DNA of 64,000 nt from positions 2,632,001 through 2,696,000 of the forward strand of contig NZ_CP009621.1 in NCBI RefSeq assembly GCF_000973725.1, given 5' to 3'. The notes beneath the pieces are model-generated. The model was not told where the DNA came from. It did no database searches and saw nothing but the letters and a program-made list of their open reading frames with translations. Shown here in pieces: positions 1 through 9,163 of the stretch. Source of the DNA: Pontibacter korlensis. GTDB taxonomy: Bacteria > Bacteroidota > Bacteroidia > Cytophagales > Hymenobacteraceae. The translations under genes and the position numbers were made by a program. The number at the start of each line of letters is the position of its first letter. The stretch's first letter is position 1.

Positions 1-44
1 AGGTGTCATCTTAAGTGCCAGAAGTAAAGCTTAAGCTGAAAAGA

Positions 45-473
45 ATGAAGCCATCTATCGGAGACCTGCAGGTAGTCATATTCTACGCACTGGGAGCAGT
101 CTTTCTTCAGTTTTCGCTCAATCACGGTTGGAGTGCGCCGGAAGCTAACACAAGTGACCAATACATACTTGCCGCCTTCTTTGGCGCAGGTATGGTTTGG
201 CTGCTGTTTGAGCTGTTCCGCTTTATTAATAGTGCTCAAAGCCTTTCCGATCTCTTTCCTTTACTGATTAACCTGGTTGGTTTAGGATTGTGCGTAGGCT
301 ACTTGATGCATGTGGAAGAGGGACGTGCCGAGCCACTTATGTCGCAGCCAAAAGATGTGGATACAGTCACCATTTCGGGCGATACGCTTCTGGGCATTCA
401 GAAAGGCGACACGATTTTCTATAGAATAGGGGATAAGGTACTTATTGATAAAAAGGCCGTACAAAAAAAGTAA
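45..473 (+). CDS. Small membrane protein in the nuo (complex I) operon
   Basis: A 142-residue protein with three hydrophobic stretches (about residues 10-27, 41-61 and 70-90), followed by a soluble tail of about 45 residues. I do not recognise a named family. It lies 4 bases upstream of nuoJ, so it is probably cotranscribed with complex I and may be an accessory or assembly-related membrane protein; that role is inferred from position only. A GTG at 15 would add ten residues, but the ATG at 45 starts the MKPS sequence and is preferred. No clear Shine-Dalgarno sequence is visible, as is usual in Bacteroidota. Confidence 0.72.
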   Translation: MKPSIGDLQVVIFYALGAVFLQFSLNHGWSAPEANTSDQYILAAFFGAGMVWLLFELFRFINSAQSLSDLFPLLINLVGLGLCVGYLMHVEEGRAEPLMSQPKDVDTVTISGDTLLGIQKGDTIFYRIGDKVLIDKKAVQKK

Positions 474-477
474 ATAC

Positions 478-990
478 ATGCTTTTCTACATCTTCGCCAT
501 ACTAGCCATACTTTCCGCAGCATATGTGGTGCTGACGCGTAACCTGCTGTACGCAGGTTTTTCGCTGCTGATCACGCTGTTAAGTATAGCTGGCATTTAC
601 GTGCTGCTGTTTGCAGACTTTATCGCCGTAACACAATTAATGGTATATGTGGGGGGAGTGCTGGTGCTGATACTGTTCGGTATTATGCTCAGCAGCCGTG
701 TGCACGATAAGTCGGTGCTGTCGGAGAGTGTAAACAAAGTATGGGGCACACTGGTGGCTGGCCTTATACTCGTAGGATTAAGCTACACTATTCTTAAAGC
801 CAACATCAACTCTCTGCCGTGGCTGCAGACAATGCAGGTAGATGTACTGGGAGAGCAAAAAAGTACCGTGCAAAGTATAGGCATCAAGCTGATGACAGAT
901 GTAGTGGTGCCCTTTGAACTGGCGTCGCTGCTACTGCTGGTTGCCCTGATGGGAGCTGCCTATATTGCCACCGACAAACAGAAAGCATAA
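478..990 (+). CDS. nuoJ: NADH-quinone oxidoreductase subunit J
   Basis: A 170-residue, almost entirely hydrophobic protein with about five membrane helices, matching the size and profile of NuoJ (ND6), a core membrane subunit of complex I that couples quinone reduction to proton movement. The VGGVLVLILFGIMLSS stretch is typical of the family's conserved third helix. The ATG at 478 is chosen because it starts directly with the first helix; an upstream ATG at 445 would overlap the preceding gene. Only 2 bases separate its stop from nuoK, which supports operon membership. The neighbours nuoK, nuoL, nuoM and nuoN confirm the assignment. Confidence 0.95.
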   Translation: MLFYIFAILAILSAAYVVLTRNLLYAGFSLLITLLSIAGIYVLLFADFIAVTQLMVYVGGVLVLILFGIMLSSRVHDKSVLSESVNKVWGTLVAGLILVGLSYTILKANINSLPWLQTMQVDVLGEQKSTVQSIGIKLMTDVVVPFELASLLLLVALMGAAYIATDKQKA

Positions 991-992
991 GT

Positions 993-1301
993 ATGAATAT
1001 TCCTTTAGAACATATTCTGCTCTTGAGCGCCGTGCTGTTCAGTATCGGCATATTGGCTGTTATATCCAAGCGCCATGCGGTAGTAGTGCTGATGGGTATT
1101 GAGCTGATCTTTAACGCCGCGAACCTTAACCTGGTAGCTTTTAGCCGGCATGATCCGCAGCTGTTGCAGGGGCAGATGTTCTCCTTGTTCGTGATTTTGG
1201 TCGCTGCCGCTGAGGCTGCCGTGGCCTTGGCCATAGTGCTGCGGGTTTACCAGTACTTTAAAACGGCTAACCTGAGTGAGGTAGTGACAAAGGAACAGTA
1301 G
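993..1301 (+). CDS. nuoK: NADH-quinone oxidoreductase subunit K
   Basis: A 102-residue protein with three membrane helices, the standard length for NuoK (ND4L). Visible landmarks are the LMGIELIFNAANLNLVAFS helix with its buried Glu, and a second acidic residue in the AAEAAVALAI helix. These two glutamates are the conserved proton-path residues of the family. It starts 2 bases after nuoJ and is followed by about 118 bases before nuoL. Together with nuoJ it forms part of the membrane arm of complex I in the inner membrane. Confidence 0.97.
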   Translation: MNIPLEHILLLSAVLFSIGILAVISKRHAVVVLMGIELIFNAANLNLVAFSRHDPQLLQGQMFSLFVILVAAAEAAVALAIVLRVYQYFKTANLSEVVTKEQ

Positions 1302-1357
1302 CTCCAAGCTTATACTATTCCATATTAACTATCCTTATTACTTTACACCAAAGTATG

Positions 1358-1365
1358 TAACTTTG
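1358..1365 (+). promoter_or_regulatory. Possible internal -7 promoter element before nuoL
   Basis: TAACTTTG matches the Bacteroidota -7 consensus TAnnTTTG and lies 55 bases before the first possible nuoL start. No clear -33 TTTG is seen at the expected distance, so an internal promoter in the nuoK-nuoL gap is only a possibility. Confidence 0.35.
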
Positions 1366-1419
1366 CCCGCTGTTAGCTGGCGCAGCCACGCATTCCAGAA
1401 ATAAAACCGAAAGTATACG

Positions 1420-3591
1420 TTGGAGCTATCCGAACTTATAAAGCCTTTGGCAACCACTCCCGAAACTTCAATGGCATTAGTTGTGCTGTTGCTGCCATTG
1501 GTGGGCTTTCTGGTATTGTTTCCTTTAGGCAAGCGCTTGCCGCGCCAGGGCGACTGGCTGGGCATTGGACTCACAACGATTGCACTTATCTTGTCCGGAT
1601 GGCTGTATTCACAGACTTGGAACACTGCTACTTTCCACAGCCGCTCTACCTGGTTTAGCCTGCCTGGCAGTTCACTCATAGATTTTACCGCTGGTATTCT
1701 TATTGATAACCTCACTGTGCTGATGCTGGTCATTGTTACCTTCATCTCACTGCTGGTGCAGCTGTTTTCGGTGGGCTACATGCACGGCGACAAAGGCTAT
1801 AGCCGTTATTTTTCCTTCCTGGGCCTGTTTACTTTTAGTATGCTGGGAATTGTGCTGGTAGACAACCTGCTGCTCCTGTTTATGTTCTGGGAGTTGGTGG
1901 GACTGTCCTCTTACCTGCTTATAGGCTTCTGGTTTCATAAGCCTGCAGCAGTAGCAGCCAATAAAAAGGCGTTTCTAGTAAATCGTATTGGCGATATTGG
2001 GCTGTTGCTGGGCCTGTTTGCCTTCTATACCTACTTTCGAACTTTCGACCTGGAGGCGCTGCGGGCGCTGATTGGCAGTGGCAACTGGCAGGGCGGGAGT
2101 TTTATCACCACGTATGCCTTGCATAATCAGGAGTGGATGGTTGAACTAGGGCCTATTTTCCTGACAGTGGCGGGGCTGGGGCTCTTTCTGGGCTGTGTGG
2201 GTAAATCAGCGCAGTTTCCGCTACAAGTGTGGCTACCAGATGCTATGCAGGGGCCTACGCCTGTTTCGGCGCTCATACACGCTGCTACTATGGTAGCGGC
2301 TGGCCTGTACCTGGTAGCGCGGTGCTATGCGTTTTTTACACCGGAGGCTTTAATCGTAATTGCTATAATAGGAGCCATTACCGCTTTGATAGGTGCACTG
2401 GTGGCACTCACGCAACATGATATCAAGGCTATACTAGCTTTCTCAACCATCTCTCAACTAGGATACATGGTTATGGGCATGGGTACAGGCGCACACGATG
2501 CAGCCCTGTTTCACCTGTCTACGCATGCTTTCTTTAAGGCGGCGCTGTTCCTCAACTCTGGTATTATCATTCATGCCATGCACCGGGGGCTGCACCACCA
2601 TCACTTGCACCTAGATGCACAAGATATACGCAACATGGGTGGGCTGCGAAAGGCCATGCCGCTCACGTTTTATACTTACCTGATCGCCACAGCTGCATTG
2701 GTTGGGCTTCCATTATTCTCCGGCTTCCTCTCAAAAGATGCTATACTTTCAGGCAGTTGGGCCTGGGCGCAGACCATGAGTACCAACGGTAACAGTTTAT
2801 ACTTCGTGGTGCCGATAATAGGGTTTACGGTAGTGCTACTAACTGCTTTCTACATGGCACGACACATGTGGTTTATCTTCTTCGGGGAATTTAGAGCTTC
2901 CTTTAGTGTGCAGGATCTTCGAGTTGGTTCGGGGCAAGAGGTAGAGCGCATCATGTTGTTTCCGGTTGTTCTGCTGGCGATACTTTCATTGGGAATTTTC
3001 TTTTCGCTTAATCCTTTAAGCTTCGGGAGCAGCTGGCTTATGCAGGGCATCAGCCTAAATAAGTTGTCAACTTCTTACATCCTTGCTGATGAGCTGTTAC
3101 AGGCTGTACAAGTGCAAGATGCGAAAAACCATACGTTGCACCTGGTGTTTGGAGTGCTTTCGACGCTATTAGGCGTGGCAGGTGTTAGCTTTGCTATTCT
3201 AAAGTATCGGCACAAAACTGCTGCGCAATTGCAGCAAGAGGAACCGCAAAATAAGTTGGCGCAGCTATCGCAACAGCATTTCCGGCTTAATGAATTTTAC
3301 GACAAGGCGTTTGTGCGGCCAACAATGGTACTGGCTCATACTCTTTATCGCACCGATAAGTGTGTGATTGACTATGTCCTGAACAATGGAAGCAAAACGC
3401 TGGTGATACTTGCAAAAATAGTTGCCTGGTTTGATCGCTGGGTGGTAGATGGGCTGGTGTGGCTGGTTGGAGCCTTGTCTAAAGTTGTAGGACGACTGGG
3501 GCGTGGCCTGCAGAACGGAAAGGTGCAGAGTTACTACGCCTACTCTTTGTTCGGATTTATTTTGCTAATGCTATATATCATCCTGTTTTGA
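1420..3591 (+). CDS. nuoL: NADH-quinone oxidoreductase subunit L
   Basis: A large antiporter-like subunit of complex I with many membrane helices. The PTPVSALIHAATMVAAG motif (gene position about 2255-2300) and the QHDIKAILAFSTISQLGYMV segment are hallmarks of the NuoL/ND5 proton-channel fold. At 723 residues from the TTG start it is longer than typical NuoL (about 610-650); the extra length is mainly after residue 550 and includes a long, partly hydrophilic C-terminal section ending in a membrane helix, consistent with the lateral piston helix. The start is uncertain: TTG at 1420, or ATG at 1471, which begins right at the first helix (MALVVLLLPL). It lies between nuoK and nuoM on the same strand. 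Confidence 0.95.
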   Translation: MELSELIKPLATTPETSMALVVLLLPLVGFLVLFPLGKRLPRQGDWLGIGLTTIALILSGWLYSQTWNTATFHSRSTWFSLPGSSLIDFTAGILIDNLTVLMLVIVTFISLLVQLFSVGYMHGDKGYSRYFSFLGLFTFSMLGIVLVDNLLLLFMFWELVGLSSYLLIGFWFHKPAAVAANKKAFLVNRIGDIGLLLGLFAFYTYFRTFDLEALRALIGSGNWQGGSFITTYALHNQEWMVELGPIFLTVAGLGLFLGCVGKSAQFPLQVWLPDAMQGPTPVSALIHAATMVAAGLYLVARCYAFFTPEALIVIAIIGAITALIGALVALTQHDIKAILAFSTISQLGYMVMGMGTGAHDAALFHLSTHAFFKAALFLNSGIIIHAMHRGLHHHHLHLDAQDIRNMGGLRKAMPLTFYTYLIATAALVGLPLFSGFLSKDAILSGSWAWAQTMSTNGNSLYFVVPIIGFTVVLLTAFYMARHMWFIFFGEFRASFSVQDLRVGSGQEVERIMLFPVVLLAILSLGIFFSLNPLSFGSSWLMQGISLNKLSTSYILADELLQAVQVQDAKNHTLHLVFGVLSTLLGVAGVSFAILKYRHKTAAQLQQEEPQNKLAQLSQQHFRLNEFYDKAFVRPTMVLAHTLYRTDKCVIDYVLNNGSKTLVILAKIVAWFDRWVVDGLVWLVGALSKVVGRLGRGLQNGKVQSYYAYSLFGFILLMLYIILF

Positions 3592-3884
3592 TGTTAATTT
3601 CGCAATCTGGATTTACTGGATGAGAAGGCTGGCAGATCTAAGGGTTTGTAGCATTGAGTAAACATCTTTTAACTGTAACAAGATCAGCTAAGTACTCAAC
3701 GGTAATTTTTTGTTTGAACGTCCAGCAAGCTCAAAATTGTCTTGATTCTTTTGCTTCCTTTTCTCATTAAGGAGAAAAGGAAAGGCTATCCGGCGAGGTG
3801 AAAGGTTGGCGAAGAGCCAAAAGAATCAGGTTAAAGAAAGCCGAAGTTGCATAGGTCCAACTTCAATTGTATTGTCTCATAAAC
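3592..3884. repeat. Intergenic region with nested inverted repeats between nuoL and nuoM
   Basis: No gene is seen in these 293 bases. Two inverted repeats are nested: an outer pair GATTCTTTTG (3744-3753) and CAAAAGAATC (3818-3827), and an inner hairpin with 9-bp arms CCTTTTCTC (3757-3765) and GAGAAAAGG (3772-3780) around a 6-base loop. There is no T tract after the inner hairpin, so it is not a standard terminator. It may be a dispersed palindromic repeat or an RNA element that tunes expression within the operon. Confidence 0.6.
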
Positions 3885-5627
3885 ATGAATTTTATACTTA
3901 GTAGTCTTATTTTTGTACCCTTGCTTGCGGCACTTGTTGTGCTCGCATTGCCTGTCCGCTTCCAGAAGCCGATAAAGACAGTAACGTTGCTGGGAACGCT
4001 GGTGCAGATGGGGCTGGCCATACTTTTATACCTAGGCTTTGACGGCACTGTGCTCTCTAATGGGCAACAGGGGTATCAGTTTGTGGAGCAGGTAAACTGG
4101 ATTGGCTTTTCGCTTGGCAGCTTGGGGCGTTTCCAAATTGACTACTTTGTGGGTGTGGATGGCGTCAGCATTAGCATGGTGTTGCTTACAGGTCTTGTCG
4201 GGGTGATCGGAGTAATCTCCTCCTGGAACATCACTAAAAATGTGAAGGGCTATTTTCTCCTCTACCTGCTGCTCATGACAAGTGTGATGGGCTGTTTTCT
4301 GGCGCTCGACTTCTTCCTGTTTTACCTCTTCTTCGAGTTTATGCTCCTGCCGATGTACTTCCTGATCGGTATCTGGGGAGGACCGAAGCGTGAGTATGCC
4401 TCAATCAAATTCTTCATCTATACCTTAGTAGGCTCGCTCTTCATCTTGCTGGTAATGATTGGGCTGTATACTTCTGTAATTGATCCGCAGGCAACAGCAG
4501 TGCAAATGGGGCTGGTGAAGCAGGGAACAGTGGCAGGTGCTGATGTATTAGCGAAGGTGCAGGAGATGCTGCAGTACAACCAGATCAGCAACTATAATCT
4601 GGTGCGTACTTTCAGTATTCCGGCCATGATGGAGCCGGCAAACTTTATTCCGAAAAGTCTGCTGCATGTGCTTTCCGGTTCAACTCTGTGGGAACTGCCG
4701 CTGCGCTTTGTTGCTTTCTTGTTGCTGTTTGCTGGTTTTGCCATCAAAGTGCCGTCGGTGCCAGTGCATACCTGGTTGCCTGATGCACACGTGGAGGCTC
4801 CAACACCTATCTCTGTGCTCTTGGCTGCTGTACTTCTGAAAGTAGGTGGCTATGGTTTAATCCGTATTGTTTATCCTGTTTTCCCGGATGCCGGAACATA
4901 CTTTGCTGTACTGGTAGGAGGCTTAGGCGTTCTGTCAATCATTTATGGCGCATTGAATGCACTGGCCATGAAAGATCTGAAAAAGCTGATCGCCTATTCT
5001 TCAGTGTCGCATATGGGCTTTGTTCTGTTGGGCCTGGCTTCGTTAACAAATGAAGGAGTGAACGGTGCCATCTATATGATGTTCAGCCACGGTATTATCT
5101 CTGCCATGCTCTTCCTGGTGGTGGGCGTTATCTATGATCGCACGCATAACCGCATGATTCATAACTTCAGAGGTCTGGCTAATGTTATGCCGGTGTACAC
5201 AACCTTTGTGGTGATTGCTTTCTTTGCCTCACTAGGCTTACCTGGGTTCTCTGGTTTTATTTCAGAACTGTTGGTGTTAGTAGGAGGCTTTGGTGCACCT
5301 GAGGCTACTGGCTTACTGCCGCGTTGGCTAACGGTGGTGGCGGTGTTCGGGCTTTTACTGGCTGCGGCATACTACCTATGGGCGCTGCAACGCATGTTCT
5401 TTGGCAAGTTCTGGATCTTCCCAGAGCTTCGTGAGAAAGCCCTTATTACTGACCTCACCAAAAGAGAGTACCTGATGCTGGTGCCGCTGGCTGTGCTAGC
5501 CCTGATATTCGGTATTTTTCCGCACCTGCTCCTCGACAAGATAGGCTTCACGGTTACCGGCTTTACTGAGCTGGTACTGCAGCGTGGGCAGGAGCAATTA
5601 GGTTTAATTTTATCAACGCTAAGGTAA
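3885..5627 (+). CDS. nuoM: NADH-quinone oxidoreductase subunit M
   Basis: A 580-residue multi-spanning membrane protein of the proton-translocating antiporter-like family. The segments HVEAPTPISVLLAAVLLKVG and DLKKLIAYSSVSHMGFVLLG are diagnostic for NuoM/ND4; the lysine in the first and the histidine in the second lie in the proton channel in characterised homologues. A TTG 18 bases upstream is possible, but ATG at 3885 begins the first membrane helix directly. The length is slightly above the usual 500-550, with a long loop around residues 200-260. The stop codon is immediately followed by the nuoN start, so the two are translationally adjacent. Confidence 0.96.
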   Translation: MNFILSSLIFVPLLAALVVLALPVRFQKPIKTVTLLGTLVQMGLAILLYLGFDGTVLSNGQQGYQFVEQVNWIGFSLGSLGRFQIDYFVGVDGVSISMVLLTGLVGVIGVISSWNITKNVKGYFLLYLLLMTSVMGCFLALDFFLFYLFFEFMLLPMYFLIGIWGGPKREYASIKFFIYTLVGSLFILLVMIGLYTSVIDPQATAVQMGLVKQGTVAGADVLAKVQEMLQYNQISNYNLVRTFSIPAMMEPANFIPKSLLHVLSGSTLWELPLRFVAFLLLFAGFAIKVPSVPVHTWLPDAHVEAPTPISVLLAAVLLKVGGYGLIRIVYPVFPDAGTYFAVLVGGLGVLSIIYGALNALAMKDLKKLIAYSSVSHMGFVLLGLASLTNEGVNGAIYMMFSHGIISAMLFLVVGVIYDRTHNRMIHNFRGLANVMPVYTTFVVIAFFASLGLPGFSGFISELLVLVGGFGAPEATGLLPRWLTVVAVFGLLLAAAYYLWALQRMFFGKFWIFPELREKALITDLTKREYLMLVPLAVLALIFGIFPHLLLDKIGFTVTGFTELVLQRGQEQLGLILSTLR

Positions 5628-7133
5628 GTGAACGAACAGGCAGTATACTTAGCAGAGCAACTGAATGCTATCGTAGCCGGCGCAGGTACACTTCTGCCGG
5701 AGCTGCTGCTGGCCTTCTTCTTCCTGCTGCTTGTTACGCTCGACCTTTTCAGGCAGCACAGAGTAAAGCGCCTGCTTCCTTGGATAGCCTTGACCGGGCT
5801 GTTCTGGGTACTGGTGTTGCAAATACTGGGTGGCTATACTTCGGGCGACGAGCCTTTTCTGAACCTGCTGATTTCTGATGGTCTGGCCCGGTACGGCGGT
5901 ATACTTTTTAGTGCTGCAGGTATCTTTACAGTGTTTATGTCGCTGCAGCTCAAAAATCTTGAGAAGCTAGAAGAGGGCAGAGGCGAGTTCTACGCACTGG
6001 TGGTAGTGCTGGTATTGGGGCTTAACCTGATGGCTAAGTCAACTAACCTGCTGATGGTGTTCCTGGCTATCGAAACGGTTTCAATTGCCTCTTACATCCT
6101 TACCCTTACCTTTAAGAAAGAAAAACGAGCTGTAGAGGCTGGTTTGAAGTATGTGCTTTACGGGGCGCTATCGGCGGGAGTAATGCTGTATGGCATGTCT
6201 TTCTTTTATGGGCTTACCGGTACGCTGGTGTATACTTCCGAAGCCTTTGCTTTGGGATTACTACAGGCCGATGCTTTGCTTGTAACCGTGGCAACTATAC
6301 TGGTGCTGGCTGGGTTTTTCTTCAAAATATCTGCAGCACCTTTTCACTTTTGGGCACCTGATGTATACCAAGGAGCTCCGCTGCCAGTGGTGGCACTCTT
6401 CTCTACCGGACCTAAAATGGCCGGTATACTGGTGATTCTTCGCTTTGTAAACAATTTTGCCGATGCTGATTCTTTTGCGGATGTGCAGTTGCTGCTTGGG
6501 GTAGCAGCTATCGCTACGCTGGCTATTGGTAACTTTACGGCACTGTGGCAGAGGTCGCCTCGGAGGCTGTTGGCTTATTCCTCAGTGTCGCATGCAGGCT
6601 TTTTGCTGGCGGCTCTGCTGGCTTTTGGTACCAACTATACTTCTGGCGTACTTTTCTACCTCACGGTGCTGCTGTTCATGAACTTCGGTATTTTCCTGCT
6701 TTTACAGGTGGCCGAGGAACGGTTCGGGGTACAGACGCTTGAGGATTTTTCTGGCTTGGGCCGTTTGCAGCCATACTTCGGTGTGGTGTCCATTCTGTAT
6801 TTACTCTCCCTTACAGGCCTGCCGCCATTAGCCGGTTTTATGGGCAAGCTGCTGATTTTTAGTAATGTTTGGGAGGCATATACCCTGAGCGGAAACAATA
6901 TACTGCTAGTGCTGTTGATGGTGGGTATTCTGTTAACTGGCGTGGCGCTATTTTACTATATCAAGATACCATACTACCTTTTCTTTAAAAGGAATCAATC
7001 TCAGGAAAATTTAGTTATTTCACCGTCGAATAAACTGCTGCTGGCACTGTTCGCCCTGCCGCTGCTGGTCCTGTTCTTTAAGCCCGACCTGCTGCTGCAC
7101 TGGATAGAACAATTACTGGCGCAGACACTTTAA
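5628..7133 (+). CDS. nuoN: NADH-quinone oxidoreductase subunit N
   Basis: A 501-residue polytopic membrane protein, the third antiporter-like subunit of complex I. Landmarks are KYVLYGALSAGVMLYGMSFF, FFKISAAPFHFWAPDVYQGA and RRLLAYSSVSHAGFLLAAL, all typical for NuoN/ND2. The start is GTG, directly after the nuoM TAA with no gap, which points to coupled translation. The gene closes the nuo operon; the next gene starts only 8 bases downstream and is not a complex I gene, so it may be read from the same transcript. Confidence 0.96.
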   Translation: MNEQAVYLAEQLNAIVAGAGTLLPELLLAFFFLLLVTLDLFRQHRVKRLLPWIALTGLFWVLVLQILGGYTSGDEPFLNLLISDGLARYGGILFSAAGIFTVFMSLQLKNLEKLEEGRGEFYALVVVLVLGLNLMAKSTNLLMVFLAIETVSIASYILTLTFKKEKRAVEAGLKYVLYGALSAGVMLYGMSFFYGLTGTLVYTSEAFALGLLQADALLVTVATILVLAGFFFKISAAPFHFWAPDVYQGAPLPVVALFSTGPKMAGILVILRFVNNFADADSFADVQLLLGVAAIATLAIGNFTALWQRSPRRLLAYSSVSHAGFLLAALLAFGTNYTSGVLFYLTVLLFMNFGIFLLLQVAEERFGVQTLEDFSGLGRLQPYFGVVSILYLLSLTGLPPLAGFMGKLLIFSNVWEAYTLSGNNILLVLLMVGILLTGVALFYYIKIPYYLFFKRNQSQENLVISPSNKLLLALFALPLLVLFFKPDLLLHWIEQLLAQTL

Positions 7134-7141
7134 AAGCACTC

Positions 7142-9037
7142 ATGAGCGACGCAATCAAGCACGAATGTGGTATCGCCTTAATCAGGCTCAGAAAACCAAT
7201 TAGCTACTACGCCGAAAAGTACGGCACACCGATGTATGGCGTTAATAAGCTGTACCTGCTCATGCAGAAGCAGCACAACCGTGGCCAGGATGGTGCGGGG
7301 GTTGCCAGCATCAAAATCAATGCTCTGCCTGGTATTGATTACATCAGCCGTTTCCGTTCCGTTAAAACCCGTGCCATTGATAGCATCTTTGGTAAGGTAG
7401 GAAAGGAGTATCAAAAGCTGAAGGAAGAGTATCCGGAGAGATCTGAGGATGTAGAGTGGGTTTGGGAGAATATGCCTTTCCTGGGCGATGTATACCTGGG
7501 CCACCTGCGTTACGGAACCCATGGCTTAAACAGCGTGGATAACTGCCACCCAATGGTGCGTGAGAACAACTGGCGCAGCCGAAGCCTTGCCGTAGCCGGT
7601 AACTTCAACATGACCAACGTAGACGAGCAGTTCAACAAACTGCTGGATCTGGGGCAGCACCCTAAACATAAGTCAGACACAATTACGGTACTCGAGAAGA
7701 TCGGCCACTTTCTGGACGAGGAGAACCAGAGGCTGTTTGACTACTACAAGAAAGGAGACTATACTAACAAAGAAATCACGCAGCTGATAGAGCAGAACCT
7801 GGACATGCAGCGTGTGCTTAGGCGTGCTGCCAGAGATTTTGACGGTGGCTATGCTATGGCAGGTCTTACTGGTTTCGGTGCTTCTTTCGTGGTGCGCGAT
7901 CCTAACGGTATCCGCCCTGCTTACTACTACATCGATGATGAGGTGGTAGTAATTGCCTCAGAGAAGCCAGCTATTAAAACTGCTTTTGGTATTGAGTACA
8001 GTGATATTAAAGAGATCACTCCAGGACATGCTTTGATCATAGACAAAGCCGGCAATCCTGAGCTGCTGGAAGTAACAGAGCCGCGCGAAAAACTATCATG
8101 CAGCTTCGAGCGCATCTACTTCTCCCGCGGTAACGATCCGGAGATCTACGAAGAGCGCAAGAACATGGGTAAGCGTCTGTGCCCCCAGATTCTGGAGGCT
8201 ATCGATTATGACCTTAAGAATACAGTGTTCTCCTACATTCCGAACACAGCCGAGACATCTTGGCTGGGTATGATGAAGGGTATAGAGAACTACCTGCGCG
8301 ATTACCGCAAAAAAGCTATCCTGAATCAGGACCTGACAGAAGAGCAGCTGGATGAGATTCTGCAGTTTAAGCCACGTGCTGAGAAACTGGTTATCAAAGA
8401 TGCCAAGCTGAGGACTTTCATTACTGACAATGATAGCCGCGATGACTTAGTAACACACGTTTATGATACTACTTATGAAGTTGTGAAGAAAGGTGTGGAT
8501 ACGCTGGTAGTGCTGGATGACTCAATTGTACGAGGTACAACGCTGGAGAAGAGCATCATTAAAATGCTGGATAAACTGGAGCCTAAGAAGATTATCATTG
8601 TTTCCTGTGCTCCGCAGATCCGCTACCCAGATTGCTATGGTATAGATATGTCCAGAATGAAGGAATTCGTAGCCTTTAGAGCACTTCTTGGACTGTTGAA
8701 AGATACAGGTCAGGTTGATAAGATGCAGGAAACCTACAATAAGTGTCTTGCAGCGGCTGGTACACCTGCCTTCAAAGAAACCAACTTTGTGCAGGAGCTT
8801 TATGATCTGTTCACGCACTATGAATTAGCTGATAAAGTAGCCGAAATCGTGAAGGCTCCTGAGGTAAATGCAGAGGTACAGGTAATCTATCAGACTATCG
8901 AAGACCTGCACGAGGCTTGCCCAAACCATAAAGGCGACTGGTACTTTACGGGTAACTACCCAACACCAGGTGGTACAGGCGTTGTAAACAGAGCGTTTAT
9001 GAATTTTGTGGAAAATAAATCCGGCAGAGCATACTAG
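7142..9037 (+). CDS. Long amidophosphoribosyltransferase-type protein (PurF family)
   Basis: A 631-residue protein with the two-domain architecture of glutamine phosphoribosylpyrophosphate amidotransferase: an N-terminal class II glutaminase domain, with the candidate nucleophile Cys9 in HECGIA and the glutaminase signature RGQDGAGV (about residues 48-55), and a C-terminal phosphoribosyltransferase domain with the PRPP loop VVLDDSIVRGTT (about residues 452-463). Standard PurF is about 470-510 residues; the extra length lies in insertions between and after these motifs. Known PurF makes 5-phosphoribosylamine for purine synthesis. A second, canonical purF may exist elsewhere, so I give no symbol. 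The gene starts 8 bases after nuoN and ends at a strong terminator. Confidence 0.85.
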   Translation: MSDAIKHECGIALIRLRKPISYYAEKYGTPMYGVNKLYLLMQKQHNRGQDGAGVASIKINALPGIDYISRFRSVKTRAIDSIFGKVGKEYQKLKEEYPERSEDVEWVWENMPFLGDVYLGHLRYGTHGLNSVDNCHPMVRENNWRSRSLAVAGNFNMTNVDEQFNKLLDLGQHPKHKSDTITVLEKIGHFLDEENQRLFDYYKKGDYTNKEITQLIEQNLDMQRVLRRAARDFDGGYAMAGLTGFGASFVVRDPNGIRPAYYYIDDEVVVIASEKPAIKTAFGIEYSDIKEITPGHALIIDKAGNPELLEVTEPREKLSCSFERIYFSRGNDPEIYEERKNMGKRLCPQILEAIDYDLKNTVFSYIPNTAETSWLGMMKGIENYLRDYRKKAILNQDLTEEQLDEILQFKPRAEKLVIKDAKLRTFITDNDSRDDLVTHVYDTTYEVVKKGVDTLVVLDDSIVRGTTLEKSIIKMLDKLEPKKIIIVSCAPQIRYPDCYGIDMSRMKEFVAFRALLGLLKDTGQVDKMQETYNKCLAAAGTPAFKETNFVQELYDLFTHYELADKVAEIVKAPEVNAEVQVIYQTIEDLHEACPNHKGDWYFTGNYPTPGGTGVVNRAFMNFVENKSGRAY

Positions 9038-9065
9038 AAGAATAAGCATAAGTTTATACATAAGG

Positions 9066-9103
9066 ACCGGCCGCTGCACAGAATGCAGCGGCCGGTTTTG
9101 TTT
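9066..9103 (+). terminator. Rho-independent terminator
   Basis: Perfect 13-bp arms ACCGGCCGCTGCA (9066-9078) and TGCAGCGGCCGGT (9084-9096) with a 5-base loop, followed by TTGTTTT. It closes the nuo/PurF-type transcription unit. Confidence 0.93.
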
Positions 9104-9152
9104 TCGGGAAGTACAGCCTTAGTGCTGTAGGATTTGGAGTCCGGTTAACCCA

Positions 9153-9163
9153 CCCCTAACCCC
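9153..9163. repeat. Left copy of IS target-site duplication
   Basis: CCCCTAACCCC lies immediately outside the left inverted repeat and recurs exactly at 10265-10275 outside the right one. An 11-bp duplication is within the range known for IS4-family elements. Confidence 0.82.
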
